DNA of 64,000 nucleotides from Triticum aestivum (GCF_018294505.1 NC_057808.1:354380696-354444695), one strand, 5' to 3'; numbered from the stretch's first letter, positions 31,051 through 44,635 are shown. Numbers and translations are program-made. The notes: generated by a model not told the origin, from the sequence alone.

Positions 31051-31730
31051 GTGCCTTGGTCATCCCCAAGCTTAGGCTCATCTCACTCTCTATTCCTTCA
31101 CACATCGTGGTCTCACTTAAAACTTGAAAACTTCAGCACACAAAACTCAACAAAAATCTTCGTCAGATCCGTTAGTATAACAATCAAATCACAAACTTTA
31201 GGTACTGCTGTGAACCCATTCATATTTTATGATTGCATAATACCTACTATATTCTAACTTCACCATGGCTTGTACCCCCCGATACAATCCATAGATTCAT
31301 CAAAACAAGCAAACAATGCAACGAAAACAAAATCTATCGAAAACAGAACAGTCTGTAGTAACCTGAAGAATGACTTTGCTTCTGTACCTCCAAAAATTCT
31401 GAAAAATAGGAAAATGTGGGCAAATTTTACATAAATAATGTTTAAAAAATTTCAGAATTTTATCAAGTTGTAGGGAATTTAAACAATTCTGCTACTCCGC
31501 GCAAAAATTTCTATTTTTTCACATAATCAAATGAACTATCAACCAAATCATCCCAAAAGCTTTACTTGGTACAAACACTAACTAAAACACAAAAACACAA
31601 CCATAACAGTAGCATAATTGCGTGCACACAAAAAACAGAAAAAGGAACAAGAAAAAATAAAGATAACTATTGGGTTGCCTCCCAACAAGCGTTATTGTTT
31701 TACGCCCATAACTAGGCGTAATGCATCGTT

Positions 31731-32640
31731 TCAAGTGTTGTCATCTTTCATACCCAAGTCCTTTTTAATCAAATCTTCTAAAACTTTTCTCAATGAGTCC
31801 CTACACTCATGTTCTTCTTTCCTAGTAGGAGAACTTAACCTATTGAAATGACTTTGCTTGGTGATTTTAACATTCATTACTACAAATTTCGAATCATCTC
31901 CATAGACACCGTCATATAAAAAATGTATTTCATCATCAATAGGTTCCCTAGCCATTTTCTCAAAACAATCATTACTATATCCTTTATTAATTCCCTTAGT
32001 GATCCACTCCAGATTATTGCAAGTGTGGTGGTACCAAGTTTTAATAATTTCAGCATAAGGAACTCTCCTCCTACGGTTTTCGCTATAAGCAAAATAATCT
32101 TCAGATTCCAAACTACGTATAGTATTTTTATCATGGAGATTTTTTTCTATTGGAGGATGCTAAAAAATTACTCTATAATAAGCAAAAAATTCTCTTGCTT
32201 CTCGGATTATATAGTCAAATTCACACATGAGAATGATAGTAGCAATCTTTTCGATTCTAAGATCATGAATATTGGGAAGTTCATAAAATATCTTTTGTAG
32301 GATGGATGCATATGCACGAATTGTCTTTCTAACTTAACCACTAGCATGGCAATAACATCAACATAGCAATTTCCTCTTATTGTTGGTATAACTCCGTGCA
32401 ATTAAATAAATCTTGAATAATATTCTTCTCAATAATATTCCCATTTCCCACGTGGTATATTTTAGTTTTAAGATTTGTGGGATTGCTAGTTTCCAGAGGA
32501 TCATGATTGCGATCAATGGACTTAAGCTTTTCCTCGAGGGATTCACTAGTGTTATCATCACTAGCGCTTTCAATGACAACTTTATCAAATTCCGACATGG
32601 TCGCAACTGCAAGCAAGCAAACAAACGAACAAGCAAAAAG
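31731..32640 (-). pseudogene. Degraded internal ORFs of the Sabrina/WHAM-like element
   Basis: Minus-strand fragments encode MSEFDKVVIESASDDNTSE, then (other frame) MESEDYFAYSENRRRRVPYA and KTWYHHTCNNLEWITKGIN. The frames are broken and I recognise no enzyme domain. They occupy the position of gag just downstream of the primer binding site. Confidence 0.45.
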
Positions 32641-32805
32641 GCAAATGAAAAATGTTTTTGTGTTTTTTGAAAAAAATTAGAAGTGGGGGAGATGAAAACG
32701 AGAGGCAAATAGCAAATAAACTAAATGCAAGGAGATGGAAGTTTATGCGTGGTACTTGGTAGGTTTTGGTGATGTCTCCCCGAAGACGACGCCAGAAATT
32801 CTTCC

Positions 32806-34340
32806 TGCTACCTGTGATCTGCATTGGGATTTCCCCGAAGAGGAGAGGATGATGCAGTACACTAGAGATAAGTATTTCCCTCAGTTAAGAACCAAGGTTA
32901 TGAATCCAGTAGGAGAACCAAGCAACACCTCGTTAGCAGTACCTACACACAAAATAACAAATACTTGCACCCAGCGCAAACAAGTGGTTGTCAAACCCTT
33001 GGCGGTTAATTGCAAGGATCAAATCTCGTAGTGATAGATAGATAATAAAAACACAAAATAAAATGATGTAAATAAAATTGCAGCAAGGTATTTTTGGATT
33101 TTAATATATGATAAAAATAGACCCGGGGGCCATATTTTTCACTAGAGACTTGTCTCTTGAAGATAGCATATGGTGGGTAAACAAATTACTGTTGAGCAAT
33201 TGATAGAAAAGCGAATAATCATGACGATATCCAAGGCAATGATCATGTATATATGCATCATGTCCGAGACAAGTAGACCGACTCCTTCCTGCATCTACTA
33301 CTATCACTCCACACATCGACCGCTATCCAACAAGCATGCATATGGAGTATTAAGTTCATAAAGAACGGAGTAACACCTTTAGCAAGATGATATGATGTAG
33401 ACAAAGTAAACTCAAGCAATATGAATAAACCCCATCATTTTATCCTTAATGGCAACAATACAAATACGTGTCTTGTCCCTTTCTGTCACTAGGATATAGA
33501 TCACCGCAAGATTGAACCCATCACAAAACACCTCTCCCATTGCAAGAAAAATCAATCTAGTTGGCCAAACCAAATCAATAGATCGGAGAGAAATACGAAG
33601 CTACAATAATCATGCATAAAAGAGTTCAGAGAAGACTCAAATAATATTCATGGATAATCTGATCATAAACTCACAATTCATCGGATCCCAACAAACACAC
33701 CGCAAAAAGTGATTACATCAAATAGATCTCCAAGAACATCGATGAGAACATTGTATTGAAGATCAAAGAGGGAGAAGAAGCCCTCTAGCTACTAGCTATG
33801 GACCCGTAGGTCTGTGGTAACTACTCACACATCATCGCAAGGGCCGCAAGGTTGATGTAGAGCCCCTCGTGATTGATTCCCCCTCCGGTGGAGTGCCGAA
33901 AAGGCCTCCAGATGGGATCTACGAGAACAGAAGCTTGGGGTGGCGGAAAAAGTGTTGGGTGGCTCCCTGTTGGTTTCTTGATTTTAGATAATTTATAGAG
34001 GCGGGGTTAGGTCAAACGGAGCGAAGCAGGGCCCACGGGGCACTAGGTTGTGCCTACCCCCTGGGCGCTCCCTGGTGGCTTGTGGGCCACTCCTTTGTCT
34101 TCTGGCCCTCTCCCGAAGCTTCTAGGGTCTCTTATGTCCAGAAAAATCATCAAAAAGTTTCATGGCATTTGGACTTCATTTGGTACTGATATCATGGAAA
34201 ACCAAAAGCAGCAACTCACACTTGGCACTAAGTTAATAGGCTAGTCCCAAAAAGATATATAATGACATATAAAACATCAAGGATTTATACTATAATAGCA
34301 TGGAACAATAAAAAATTATAGATACATTGGAGACATATCA
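32806..34340 (-). repeat. 5' LTR of the Sabrina/WHAM-like fragment
   Basis: Minus-strand start TGATATGTCTCCAATGTATC at 34340 and end near CAGGTAGCA at 32806, 1535 bp. It shares blocks such as GACCCGGGGGCCATA, TACTACTATCACTCC and ATCTAGCTACTAGCTATGG-type sequence with the LTRs at 39260 and 44665, but diverged. The sequence inside (GGCGTCGTCTTCGG on the minus strand) is a mutated form of the tRNA-Asp-type primer site. Confidence 0.8.
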
Positions 34341-37300
34341 GCCGGTGTATGTAAAATTCATGGCAGTTCCAAAGTACGCATACCTGCAGTTATAGATGGC
34401 AGGCCCAAATGGCACTATCACAGCCCGCGGGAGCCCGGAAAGAGCTTCCAAAGCAGAGGTCACCAGCATGGAGCTCGTAGAGGCCGCTTTGGCCTCCACG
34501 GAGCTCGAAAGGATTAAGCGAATGTACACCCATAAAAAATGGAGGTCCTGAAAAAGCCAAGGCCAGGTTCAGTCTTCCAGCCGGCTCAAGACACGAAAAA
34601 ATTTCAGGTACACCCGAAGGACACAAAGAAAACGGTAACAATCAGAGGAGACCTCCCAGGAAAGCAGTAAGCAGAACTGCTTGCCTTCCTCCAAGCAAAC
34701 TGGGATGTTTTCGCCTCGAAACCTGCCGAAATGCCGAGAATACCAGCCTAAAAGGCCGAGCACTGTTTGAACGTCTGCAAGGATGCACAAACAGTGAAAA
34801 AGGCCTTACGTCATTTCGCCACAGAGAAGCAAATTGAAGGAAATATGCCCTAGAGGCATTAATAAAGTTATTATTTATTCCCTTATATCATGATAAATGT
34901 TTATTATTCATGCTAGAATTGTATTAACCGGAAACTTAGTACATGTGTGAATACATAGACAAACAGAGTGTCCCTAGTATGCCTCTACTAGAACTAGCTC
35001 GTTAATCAAAGATGGTTAAGTTTCCTAACCGTAGAAATGTGTTGTCATTTGATGAACGGGATCACATCATTAGAGAATGATGTGATGGACAAGACTCATC
35101 CGGTAGGTTGGCATAATGATCGTATACTTTTATTGCTATTGCTTTCTTCATGACTTATACATGTACTCTGACTATGAGATTATGCAACTCCCGAATACCG
35201 GAGGAACACCTTGTGTGCTATCAAATGTCACAACGTAACTGGGTGATTATAAAGATGCTCTACAGATGTCTCCTATGGTGTTTGTTGAGTTGGCATAGAT
35301 CAAGATTAGGATTTGTCACTCCGTGTATTGGAGAGGTATCTCTGGGCCCTCTCGGTAATGCTCATCACTATAAGACTTGCAAACAATGTGACTAATGAGT
35401 TAGTTGCGGGATGATGCATTACAGATCGAGTAAAAGACTTGCCGGAAACGAGATTGAACTAGGTATGATGATACCGACGAACGGATCTCGGGCAAGTAAC
35501 ATACCGGTGACAAAGGGAATAACGTATGTTGTTATGCGGTTTGACCGATAAAGATCTTCGTAGAATATGTAGGAGCCAATATGAGCATCCAGGTTCCGCT
35601 ATTGGTTATTGACCGGAGATGTGTCTCGGTCATGTCTACGTAGTTCTCAAACCCGTAGGGTCCACACGCTTAACGTTTGATGACGATTTGTATTATGAGT
35701 TATGTGATTTGATGACCGAAGTTTGTTCGGAGTCCCGGATGAGATCACGGACATGACGAGGAGTCTCAAAAGGGTCGAGATGTAAAGATCGATATATTGG
35801 AAGGCTATATTCGGACATTGGAAAGGTTCTGAGTGGTTCGGCTATTTTTCGGAGTACCAGAGAGTTACGGGAATTCGCCGGGGGAAGTATTGGGCCTTCA
35901 TGGGCCTTAGTGGAAAGGAGAGAAGGGCCACTAGGGGAGGCTGCGCGCCCCCTCATGGGCTGGTCCGAATTGGACTAGGGAGGGGGCGGCGCCCCCTCTT
36001 TCCTTCTCCCTCTCCTACTCCTTCCCTCTCTCCCCTCTTGGAAAAGGAAGGGCACTCCAACTAGGATTGGGAATCCTAGTTGGACTCCCCCTATAGGCAC
36101 GCCGCTCCTAGGCCGGCCTCCTCTTCCCCCCCTCCTTTATATACGTGGGCAGGGGGCACCCCAAAGGCACTCCAAGATTTGTCTTAGCCGTGTGCGGTGC
36201 CCCCTCCACAGTTACACACCTTGGTCATATTGTCGTAGTGCTTAGGCGAAGCCCTACGTCGGTAACTTCATTATCACCGTCACCACGCCGTCGTGCTGAC
36301 GGAACTCTCCCTCGGCCTCAGCTAGATCTAGAGTTCGAGGGACGTCACCGAGCTGAACGTGTGCAGATCGCGGAGGTGATGTGCGTTCGGTACTTGATCG
36401 GTTGGATCGCGAAGACGTTCGACTACATCAACCGCGTTACTAAACGCTTCCACTTTTGGTCTACGAGGGTACGTGGACACACTCTCCCCGCTCGTTGCTA
36501 TGCTTCTCCTAGATAGATCTTGCGTGATCGTAGGATTTTTTTTGAAATACTACGTTCCCCAACACAAATGACTATCGAAGAAGAAATATCCGGGCTCTTG
36601 GCTGCCGGGTTCATTAGAGAGGTCACATATCCAAAGTGGCTAGCTAACCCAGTCATGATGCGCAAGAAGAACATGTCCTGTTGTATGGGCGTCGACTACA
36701 CCGACCTCAACAAAGTCTTCCCCAAGGACCCGTTCCTACTTCCGAGAATCGATCAAATCATCGACTCCACCACGGGTTGCGGACGTTTGTGTTTCCTCGA
36801 TGCATTACTCCGGATACCATCATGTACAAATGAAGAAGTCAGATCAAGAGACGACCTCCTTCATCATGCCTTACGGGCTATTCTATTACATCACAATGCC
36901 CTTTGGGCTCAAGAACGTCGGGGCAACATACCAACGGACGATGCAGAAGTGTTTCAACAAGCAAATTAAGATAAACGCGAAGGTCTACATCAACGACATC
37001 GTGGTCAAATCATGCCAGGGCTCCAGCCTCCTCGCAGACCTCCAACAAACCTTCAACAACCTTCGGGGCTTCTACATGAAGCTCAACTCCAAAAAAATGT
37101 GTATTTGGGGTCCCCAGAGGACAAATTCTGGGATTCATAGTGTTCCAACGGGGAATTGAAGCAAACCCGGAGAAGATCCAAGAAATAATAAACTTGAAGC
37201 CACCAGAGACAGTTCGAAACGTGCAGAAGCTCGACGGGTGTGTGGCATCCCTCAACCAATTTATCTCCAGGCTGGAGGGAAGCACTCCCACTATACAGGC

Positions 37301-38310
37301 TCCTGAAAAAAGGAGGCGAGTTCTATTGGAGTGACGAGGCCAAAGAAGCCTTCGCAGATCTCAAAAGGCTACTACAATCAAACACACTACTCACCTCCCC
37401 GACACAATCTAAACCAATGCTGCTATACATATCAGTGACCACCCAAGTGGTAAGCGTGGTGATCGCGGTGGAAAGGGAGGGGATTGGCAAGACCCAGCGG
37501 GTGCAACACCCAGTGTACTACGTCAGTGAGGTACTAACGCCGTGCAAAACACGATACCTGCATTGTCAGAAGATAACATACGGAGTATTCATGGCCGTCA
37601 GGGAAGCTACGACACTACTTTCAGGCCAACCCAATCACAGTGGTCAGTCATGCACCACTCTCCGACATCATCAAAAGCAAGGACGCAATAGGCCGCTTGG
37701 CTAAGTGGGTAATCAAGCTTCTACCATTTGATATCTCCTACAGACCACGCTCGGCAATCAAGTCACAAGCGATCTCCGACTTCTTGGCTGAATGGACCGA
37801 TGCCTAGCATGTCCCCAAGAACATCGACCTCGAATACTAGACAATATATTTCGATGGATCAAGTAGTCCTTGTGTCCCCAAGAGGTAACAAAATGAACTA
37901 TGTTCTGCAGCTCCACTTCTGAGACTCCAACAACGCTGCCGAGTACGAGGCCCTCCTCCACGGGCTCCGCATCGCAGCCTCCATGGGCATTCGACACCTT
38001 ATCTGTCGAGGCGACCCTGATCTCGTGGTACAATAGGTCATGAAGACATTCATCACAAAAAGAGTCCAAGATGTCCGTCTACTATGCAGCCGCCCAAGAA
38101 CTTGAGGGCAAATTCGACGATATTGGGCTGCACCATGTCAAGAAAAGCGACAACACCGCAGCAGACAACATTGGATGAATGGGCACTTCAAGAGACCAAG
38201 TACCTGATGAGACCTTCCTGGAAATATCATAAACCGTCCGTGAAGATCCAAGGTTCCTGGAAATGCACAGATGCGCTCTTTCCTAGTTTGTCTAGTTATT
38301 ACACCCGTTG
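34341..38310 (+). pseudogene. Decayed Gypsy pol (protease-RT-RNase H), interrupted by a solo LTR
   Basis: The plus-strand pieces before 34834 encode a protease-RT linker (AGPNGTITA, FLQANWDVFA type). Those after 36565 encode RT (EEEISGLLAAGFIREV, HHVQMKKSDQETTSFIMPYG, ITMPFGLKNVGATYQRTMQK) and RNase H (WSDEAKEAFADLK, VYYVSEVLTP, FLAEWTDA). The RT active site reads Y-I-N-D at 36986-36997, where the family has a YVDD-like motif, so a catalytic Asp is lost. Several frameshifts and stops (around 36830, 37140, 37330, 37650, 37810) confirm decay. Integrase is not readable; homology fades after about 38310. Confidence 0.8.
34835..36564 (+). repeat. Angela/BARE-type Copia solo LTR (1730 bp)
   Basis: TGAAGGAAATATGCCCTAGA at the left and CTACGTTCCCCAACA at the right, with the 5-bp target duplication CAAAT at 34830-34834 and 36565-36569. 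No primer binding site or internal region accompanies it, so it is a solo LTR left by recombination between two LTRs. It contains a TATA-like TTTATATACG near 36137. It split the RT-coding frame of the Gypsy pol between codons for a conserved EKQ and MTIEEE segment. Confidence 0.93.
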
Positions 38311-38890
38311 CAACTAGTATATGCAGTGAACTCGGTCCCAAGCATCGACAGCGGGTGATTTGATCGCCATATTCAAATAGCCGTAGACTATTGAGATCAC
38401 TGTAAATATTTTAAGTAGTCGGTGGATGACCTTTGTGCTGACGTCGTGAGCCAAAACCTTGCCTGGAGGTCATCGACGGGCGATGGCGCCCTTGCCCTCA
38501 CTCGCGCGTTCGCGCCGGAACAACGCCTTGGTGGCCAAGCCAAAACGCCCCCCCATCGAAGGCGCGTGCCGTAGGTCCAATTCAACCCTCTATAGTCTCT
38601 AGCCAATGTACGGTACGGAGGCTGTACGCCTTGACTCCGCCTCCCTGCCCACGGACCCGCCGGCCTGCCCGTTCCGCGACACAGGCCGATGATTCCCATG
38701 TTACGTTGGCGAGGGACGCGCGCACGGGCGACCCCTGCACCTACACGGCTCCGGTTGCACCCCCTAGTCTGCCTTTTCCAAGGCGGGCGACCCCTACACC
38801 TACACGACGCCAGCGGGGGCATGGTGCGACTGGGTCCCGTTCCCGGGCCGGGGCGCGTAGTATGACTTTTTTGCGGTTCGTTCATGTCAT
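38311..38890. other. Unassigned GC-rich stretch
   Basis: The first 100 bp may be Gypsy remains. From about 38440 the sequence is GC-rich with a duplicated phrase GGGCGACCCCT.CACCTACAC (about 38727 and 38788). I recognise neither gene nor transposon family. Confidence 0.4.
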
Positions 38891-39259
38891 GGACGGCGTA
38901 AGCAAGATATATACGTGTCGGTTAATCTTCTGTCACTGGGATGACATGATGTAGACAAGATCTATTTATGTAGAAATAGACCCCATCTTGTTATCCTTAA
39001 TAGCAACGATACATACGTGTCGGTTCCCCTTCTGTCACTGGGATCAAGCACCGTAAGATTGAACCCATTACAAAGCACCTCTTCTCATTGCAAGATAAAT
39101 AGATCAAGTTGGCCAAACAAAACCCAAATATCGGAGAAGAAATACGAGGCTATAAGCAATCATGCATATAAGAGATGAAAGAAGACTCAAATAACTTTCA
39201 TGGATAAAAAGATAGATCTGATCATAAACTCAAAGTTCATCGGATCCCAATAAACACAC

Positions 39260-40843
39260 TGCTACCCCTTGAGCACTGCGTTGGTTTTCCCTTGAAGAGG
39301 AAAGGGTGATGCAGCAAAGTAGCGTAAGTATTTCCCTCAGTTTTTGAGAACCAAGGTATCAATCCAGTAGGAGGCCACGCACGAGTCCCTCGCACCTACA
39401 CAAAACAAATAAATCCTCGCAACCAACGCGATAAGGGGTTGTCAATCCCTACACGGTCACTTACGAGAGTGAGATCTGATAGATATGATAGGATAATATT
39501 TTTGGTATTTTTATGATAAAGATGCAAAGTAAAATAAAAAGCAAAATAAAAAGCAACGGAAATAACTAAGTGTTGGAAGATTAATATGATGAAGATAGAC
39601 CCGGGGGCCATAGGTTTCACTAGTGGCTTCTCTCAAGAGCATAAGTATTTTACGGTGGGTGAACAAATTACTATTGAGCAATTGACAGAATTGAGCATAG
39701 TTATGAGAATATCTAGGTATGATCATGTATATAGGCATCACGTCCGAGACAAGTAGACCGACTCCTGCCTGCATCTACTACTATTACTCCACACATCGAC
39801 CGCTATCCAGCATGCATCTAGAGTATTAAGTTCATAAGAACGGGGTAACGCTTTAAGTAAGATGACATGATGTAGAGGGATAAATTCATGCAATATGATA
39901 AAAACCCCATCTTGTTATCCTCGATGGCAACAATACAATACGTGCCTTGCTGCCCCAACTGTCACTGGGAAAGGACACCGCAAGATTGAACCCAAAGCTA
40001 AGCACTTCTCCCATTGTAAGAAAGATCAATCTCGTAGGCCAAACCAAACTGATAATTTGAAGAGACTTGCAAAGATAACAAATCATACATAAAAGAATTC
40101 AGAGAAGATTCAAATATTGTTCATAGATATACTTGATCATAAACCCACAATTCATCGGTCTCAACAAACACACCGCAAAAGAAGATTACATCGAATAGAT
40201 CTCCACGAGAGAGGGGGAGAACATTGTATTGAGATCCAAAAAGAGAGAGGAAGCCATCTAGCTAATAACTATGGACCCGAAGGTCTGAGGTAAACTACTC
40301 ACACTTCATCGGAGAGGCTATGGTGTTGATGTAGAAGCCCTCCGTGATCGATGCCCCTTCCGGTGGAGCTCCAGAACAGGCCCCAAGATGGGATCTCGTG
40401 GGTACAGAAGGTTGCGGCGGTGGAATTAGGTTTTTGGCTCCGTATCTGATCGTTTGGGGGTACGAAGGTATATATAGGAGGAAGGAGTACGTCGTGGAGC
40501 AACGTGGGGCCCATCAGGGTGGAGGGCGCGCCCAGGGGGTAGGCGCGCCCCCTACCTCGTGGCTTCCTGGAAGCTTCCTTGACTTAGGGTCCAAGTCTCC
40601 TGGATCATGTTCGTTCCAAAAATCACGTTCCCGAAGGTTTCATTCCGTTTGGACTCCGTTTGATATTCTTTTTCTGCGAAACTCTGAAATAGGCAAAAAA
40701 CAACAATTCTGGGCTGGGCCTCCGGTTAATAGGTTAGTCCCAAAAATAATATAAAAGTGAATAATAAAGCCCAATAATGTCCAAAACAGAAGATAATATA
40801 GTATGGAGCAATCAAAAATAATAGATACGTTGGAGACGTATCA
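39260..40843 (-). repeat. 3' LTR of the non-autonomous element
   Basis: Minus-strand start TGATACGTCTCCAACG at 40843, end AAGGGGTAGCA at 39260. It contains a TATA region (TATATATACC on the minus strand near 40464-40475). Confidence 0.9.
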
Positions 40844-40860
40844 AGCATCCCCAAGCTTAA
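40844..40860 (-). promoter_or_regulatory. Polypurine tract next to the 3' LTR
   Basis: Minus strand TTAAGCTTGGGGATGCT directly before the LTR. It is purine-rich in its centre and located where plus-strand DNA synthesis is primed in LTR retrotransposons. The same string occurs near 53737 in the larger element. Confidence 0.65.
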
Positions 40861-43739
40861 TTCCTGCTCGTCCTTGAGTAGGTAAATGATAAAAACAGAA
40901 TTTTTGATGTGGAATGCTACTTAGCAAAATTTCAATGTAATTCTTCTTATTATGGCATGAATGTTTAGATTTGATATGATTCAAGATAAAAGTTTAATGT
41001 TGACATAAAAACAATAATACTTCAAGCATAGTAACTAAGCAATTATGTCTTATCAAAATAACATAGCCAAAGTAAGTTATCCCTACAAAATCATATAGTC
41101 TGGCTATGCTCCATCTTCCCCAGACAAAATATTCATATCATGTACGACCCCGGTTTTAGCCAAGCAATTGGTTCATACTTTTAACGCGCTTCAGCCTTTT
41201 CAACTCTTACGCAATACATGAGCGCAAGCCATGGATATAGCACTATGGTGGAATAAGGTATAATGGTAGGGGTTATGTGGGAAGACAAAAAAGGAGAAAG
41301 TCTCACATCAACGAGGCTAATCAACGGGCTATGGAGATGCCCATTAATTGATGTTAATGCGAGGAGTAGGGATTGCCATGCAACGGATGCACTAGAGCTA
41401 TAAGTGTATGAAAGCTCAAAAAGAAACTAAGTGGGTGTGCATCCAACTTGCTTGCTCACGAAGACCTCGGGCATTTGAGGAAGCCCATCATTGGAATATA
41501 CAAGCCAAGTTCTATAATGAAATTTCCCACTAGTATATGAAAGTGACAAAATGAGAGACTCTCTATTATGAAGATCACGGTGCTACTTTGAAGCACAAGT
41601 GTGGTAAAAGGATAGTAACATTGTCCCTTCTCTCTTTTTCTCTCATTTTTTTATTTGGGTCTTTTCTCTTTTTTTTATGGCCTCTTTTTTTTAGTCCGGA
41701 GTCTCATCCCGACTTGTGGGGGAATCATAGTCTCCATCATCCTTTCCTCACTTGGGACAATGCTCTAATAATGATGATCATCACACTTTTATTTACTTAC
41801 AACTCATGAATTACAACTCAATACTTAGAACAAAATATGACTCTATATGAATGCCTCCGGCGGTGTACCGGGATATGCAATGAATCAAGAGCGACATGTA
41901 TGAAAGAATTATGAACGGTGGCCTTGCCACAAATACAATGTCAACTACATGATCATGAAAAGCAATATGACAATGATGGAGTATGTCATGACAAACGAAA
42001 CGGTGGAAAGTTGCATGGCAATATATCTCGGAATGTCTATGGAAATGCCATGATAGGTGGGTATGGTGGCTGTTTTGAGGAAGATATAAGGAGGTTTATG
42101 TGTGATAGAGCATATCATATCACGGGGTTTGGATGCACCGGCGAAGTTTGCACCAACTCTCAAGGTGAGAAAGGGCAATACGCGGTACCGAAGAGGCTAG
42201 AAAATTGCGGAAAGGTAAGTGTGCTATAATCCATGGACTCACATTAGTCATAAAGAAATCACATACTTATTGCAAAAATTGATTAGCCCTCGAAGCAAAG
42301 TACTAGTACGCATGCTCCTAGGGGAAGGCTTGGTAGGAGTTAACCATCGCGCGATCCCGACCGCCACACAAAGGAAGACAATCAACAAATACTTCATGCT
42401 CCAACTTCGTTACATAACGGTTCACCATACCTGCATGCTACGGGTATCACAAACTCCAACACATGTATTTTTCAACTCCACAATTACTCAACTAGCACAA
42501 CTATGATATTACCACCTTTATATCTCAAAACAATTATCAAGCATCAAATTTCTCATGATATTAATTAAAGCAAATTGCCATGCTATTTTAAGACTCTCAA
42601 AATAATATAAGTGAAGCATGAGAGATCAATAGTTTCTATAAAACAAATCCACCACCGTGCTCTAAAAGATATAAGTGAAGCACTAGAGCAAAACTATATA
42701 GCTCAAAAGATATAAGTGAAGCACATAGAGTATTCTAATAATTTCCGAATCATGTGTGTCTCTCTCAAAAGGTGTGTACAGCAAGGATGATTGTGGTAAA
42801 CTAACAAACAAAGACTCAAATCATACAAGACGCTCCAAGCAAAACACATATCATGTGGTGAATAAAAATATAGCTCCAAGTAAAGTTACCGATGAAAGTA
42901 GACGAAAGAGGGGATGCCTTCCGGGGCATCCCCAAGCTTTGGATTTATGGTGTACTTAGATTATCTTGGGGGTGCCATGGGAATCCCAAAGCTTAGGCTC
43001 TTGCCACTCCTTGTTCCATAATCCATCAAATCTTTTACCCAAAACTTGAAAACTTCACAACACAAAACTTAACAGAAAATCTCGTGAGATCCGTTAGCAA
43101 AAGAAAACAAAAGACCACTTCAAGGTACTGTAATGAACTCATTATTTATTTATATTGGTGTTAAACCTACTTTATTCCAACTTCTCTATGGTTTATAAAC
43201 TCTTTTACTAGCCATAGATTCATCAAAATAAGCAAACAACACACGAAAAACAGAATCTGTCAGAAACAGAACAGTCTGTAGTAATCTGTAACTAACGCAA
43301 ACTTCTGGAACTCCAAAAAATCAGCCAAAATAAGACGACCTAGGCAATTTGTTTATTGATAATCAGCAATTGGAATCAATATTTTATCACGTGGTGGTGA
43401 TTTTTAACAATTGTTTTCGTGAACAGAAAGTTTCTGGAATTTTCTGCAAGATCAAATAACTATCATCCAAGAAGATCCTATAGGTTTAACTTGGCACAAA
43501 CACTAATTAAAACATAAAAACACATCTAACCAGAGGCTAGAACAAATATTTATTCCTGAAAAGAAGGAAAAAAGCAAAAAACTAAAAATAAAATTGGGTT
43601 GCCTCCCAACAAGCGCTATCGTTTAACGCCCCTAGCTAGGCATAAAAGCTAGGATAGATCTAGGTAGTGCCATCTTTGGTAGGCAATTCTTCAATAAGAC
43701 ATCTATCATCCTTTAGAGTTCCTTTCTTTCTATTAATTA
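40861..43739 (-). other. Long non-coding internal region of the non-autonomous element
   Basis: About 2.9 kb with only short ORFs. It contains repeated ATATAAGTGAAGCA motifs (42608-42725) and a GGATGCCTTCCGGGGCATCC palindrome-like block at about 42913. The same region occurs in opposite orientation at 51934-52241 plus 62500-64000, so it is a conserved part of the family. Confidence 0.7.
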
Positions 43740-44470
43740 TCAAACTTTTAGGAACAAGATCGAAAAAATCATTTGTAGCAAATGGTTCCTTAATGATAGC
43801 AAAAGATTGGGATGAATACTTATAGATTTAAGATATGCGGTTTCTTTACTAGAGGATTCACCCTTATTTTTAGGAACATACATAAGATGGGCAATTTTTG
43901 TTGGAGGACTAGGAGTATTTTTTACGGAAGAAAAAGCAGTTCCCAAGTTGGTAATGATACCCTCAAGTTTATCGATTCTAGTAGAATCCTGATTTATTCT
44001 TTCATTAACTATTGGTTCCTCCACCTTAAGATTTTTCAAAGTGACTCCTACTTTAGATCCGTATTGGGTAATTTGGTTGTGGATCTTTTTATCCAAATTT
44101 TTAATTAGCTCTACGGTAGCAACTTTATTTTCAATAATTTCAAGTCTTTGCATTATATGCTCCAAAGTTAAAATAGTTCCATTAACCAAGAGAGGTGGTG
44201 AGCCAAATAAATCTATCGTAGCATTATAAGAGTCAAAAGTATGGCTACCCAAGAAATTCCTCCGGTAATGGTGTCAAGAATATATCTATACCAAGTAGTA
44301 GCACCTACAAAAAAATTGCGGAGAAGAACGGAAGTAGATTGCTTCCTGGTCGATCTATTTTGAGCATTGCAAATTCTATACCAAGCGTCTTTTAGATTTT
44401 CTCCCTCCCTTTGTTTAAAATTGAGAACTTCATTTTCGGGAGACAACGGAGAAGATAAAGGACTAGCCAT
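43740..44470 (-). pseudogene. Gag remnant of the non-autonomous element
   Basis: Frame 1 (44470-44213) encodes FKQREGENLKDAWYRICNAQ and RNFFVGATTWYRYILDT, a capsid-type gag helix segment. Frame 2 (44252-43740) encodes DLFGSPPLLVNGT and LDKKIHNQITQYGSKVG with coiled-coil character. A frameshift near 44245 separates them, and there is no zinc knuckle or protease. It could at most supply a partial capsid protein. Confidence 0.7.
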
Positions 44471-44635
44471 GACGGCAAGGCAAGCAAATGAAAAAGAGGC
44501 GACGGAAAAGAGAGGGTGAATAAAACGGCAAGGGTGAAGTGGGGGAGAGGAAAACGAGAGGCAAATGGCAAATAATGTAATGCGGGAGATAAGGGTTTGC
44601 GATGGGTACTTGGTATGTTAACTTTTGCATAGACC

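Larger units (their letters stand above)
31051..34340 (-). mobile_element. Sabrina/WHAM-like Gypsy fragment: 5' LTR and part of the internal region
   Basis: The 5' LTR is at 32806-34340. Leftwards come a primer-binding-site-like sequence (32790-32803), degraded gag-like frames (about 31731-32640) and internal sequence up to the polypurine-like TAAGCTTGGGGATG (minus strand) near 31062-31075, where a CACTA remnant abuts. The 3' LTR is missing. Right of 34340 begins the Gypsy pol remnant. Confidence 0.75.

Noticed and set aside
39511..40086. Small ORFs of 87 and 66 residues repeated at 44916-45491 and 48467-48667
   Set aside because: They recur because the LTRs are duplicates; the translations are unremarkable and not a separate gene family.
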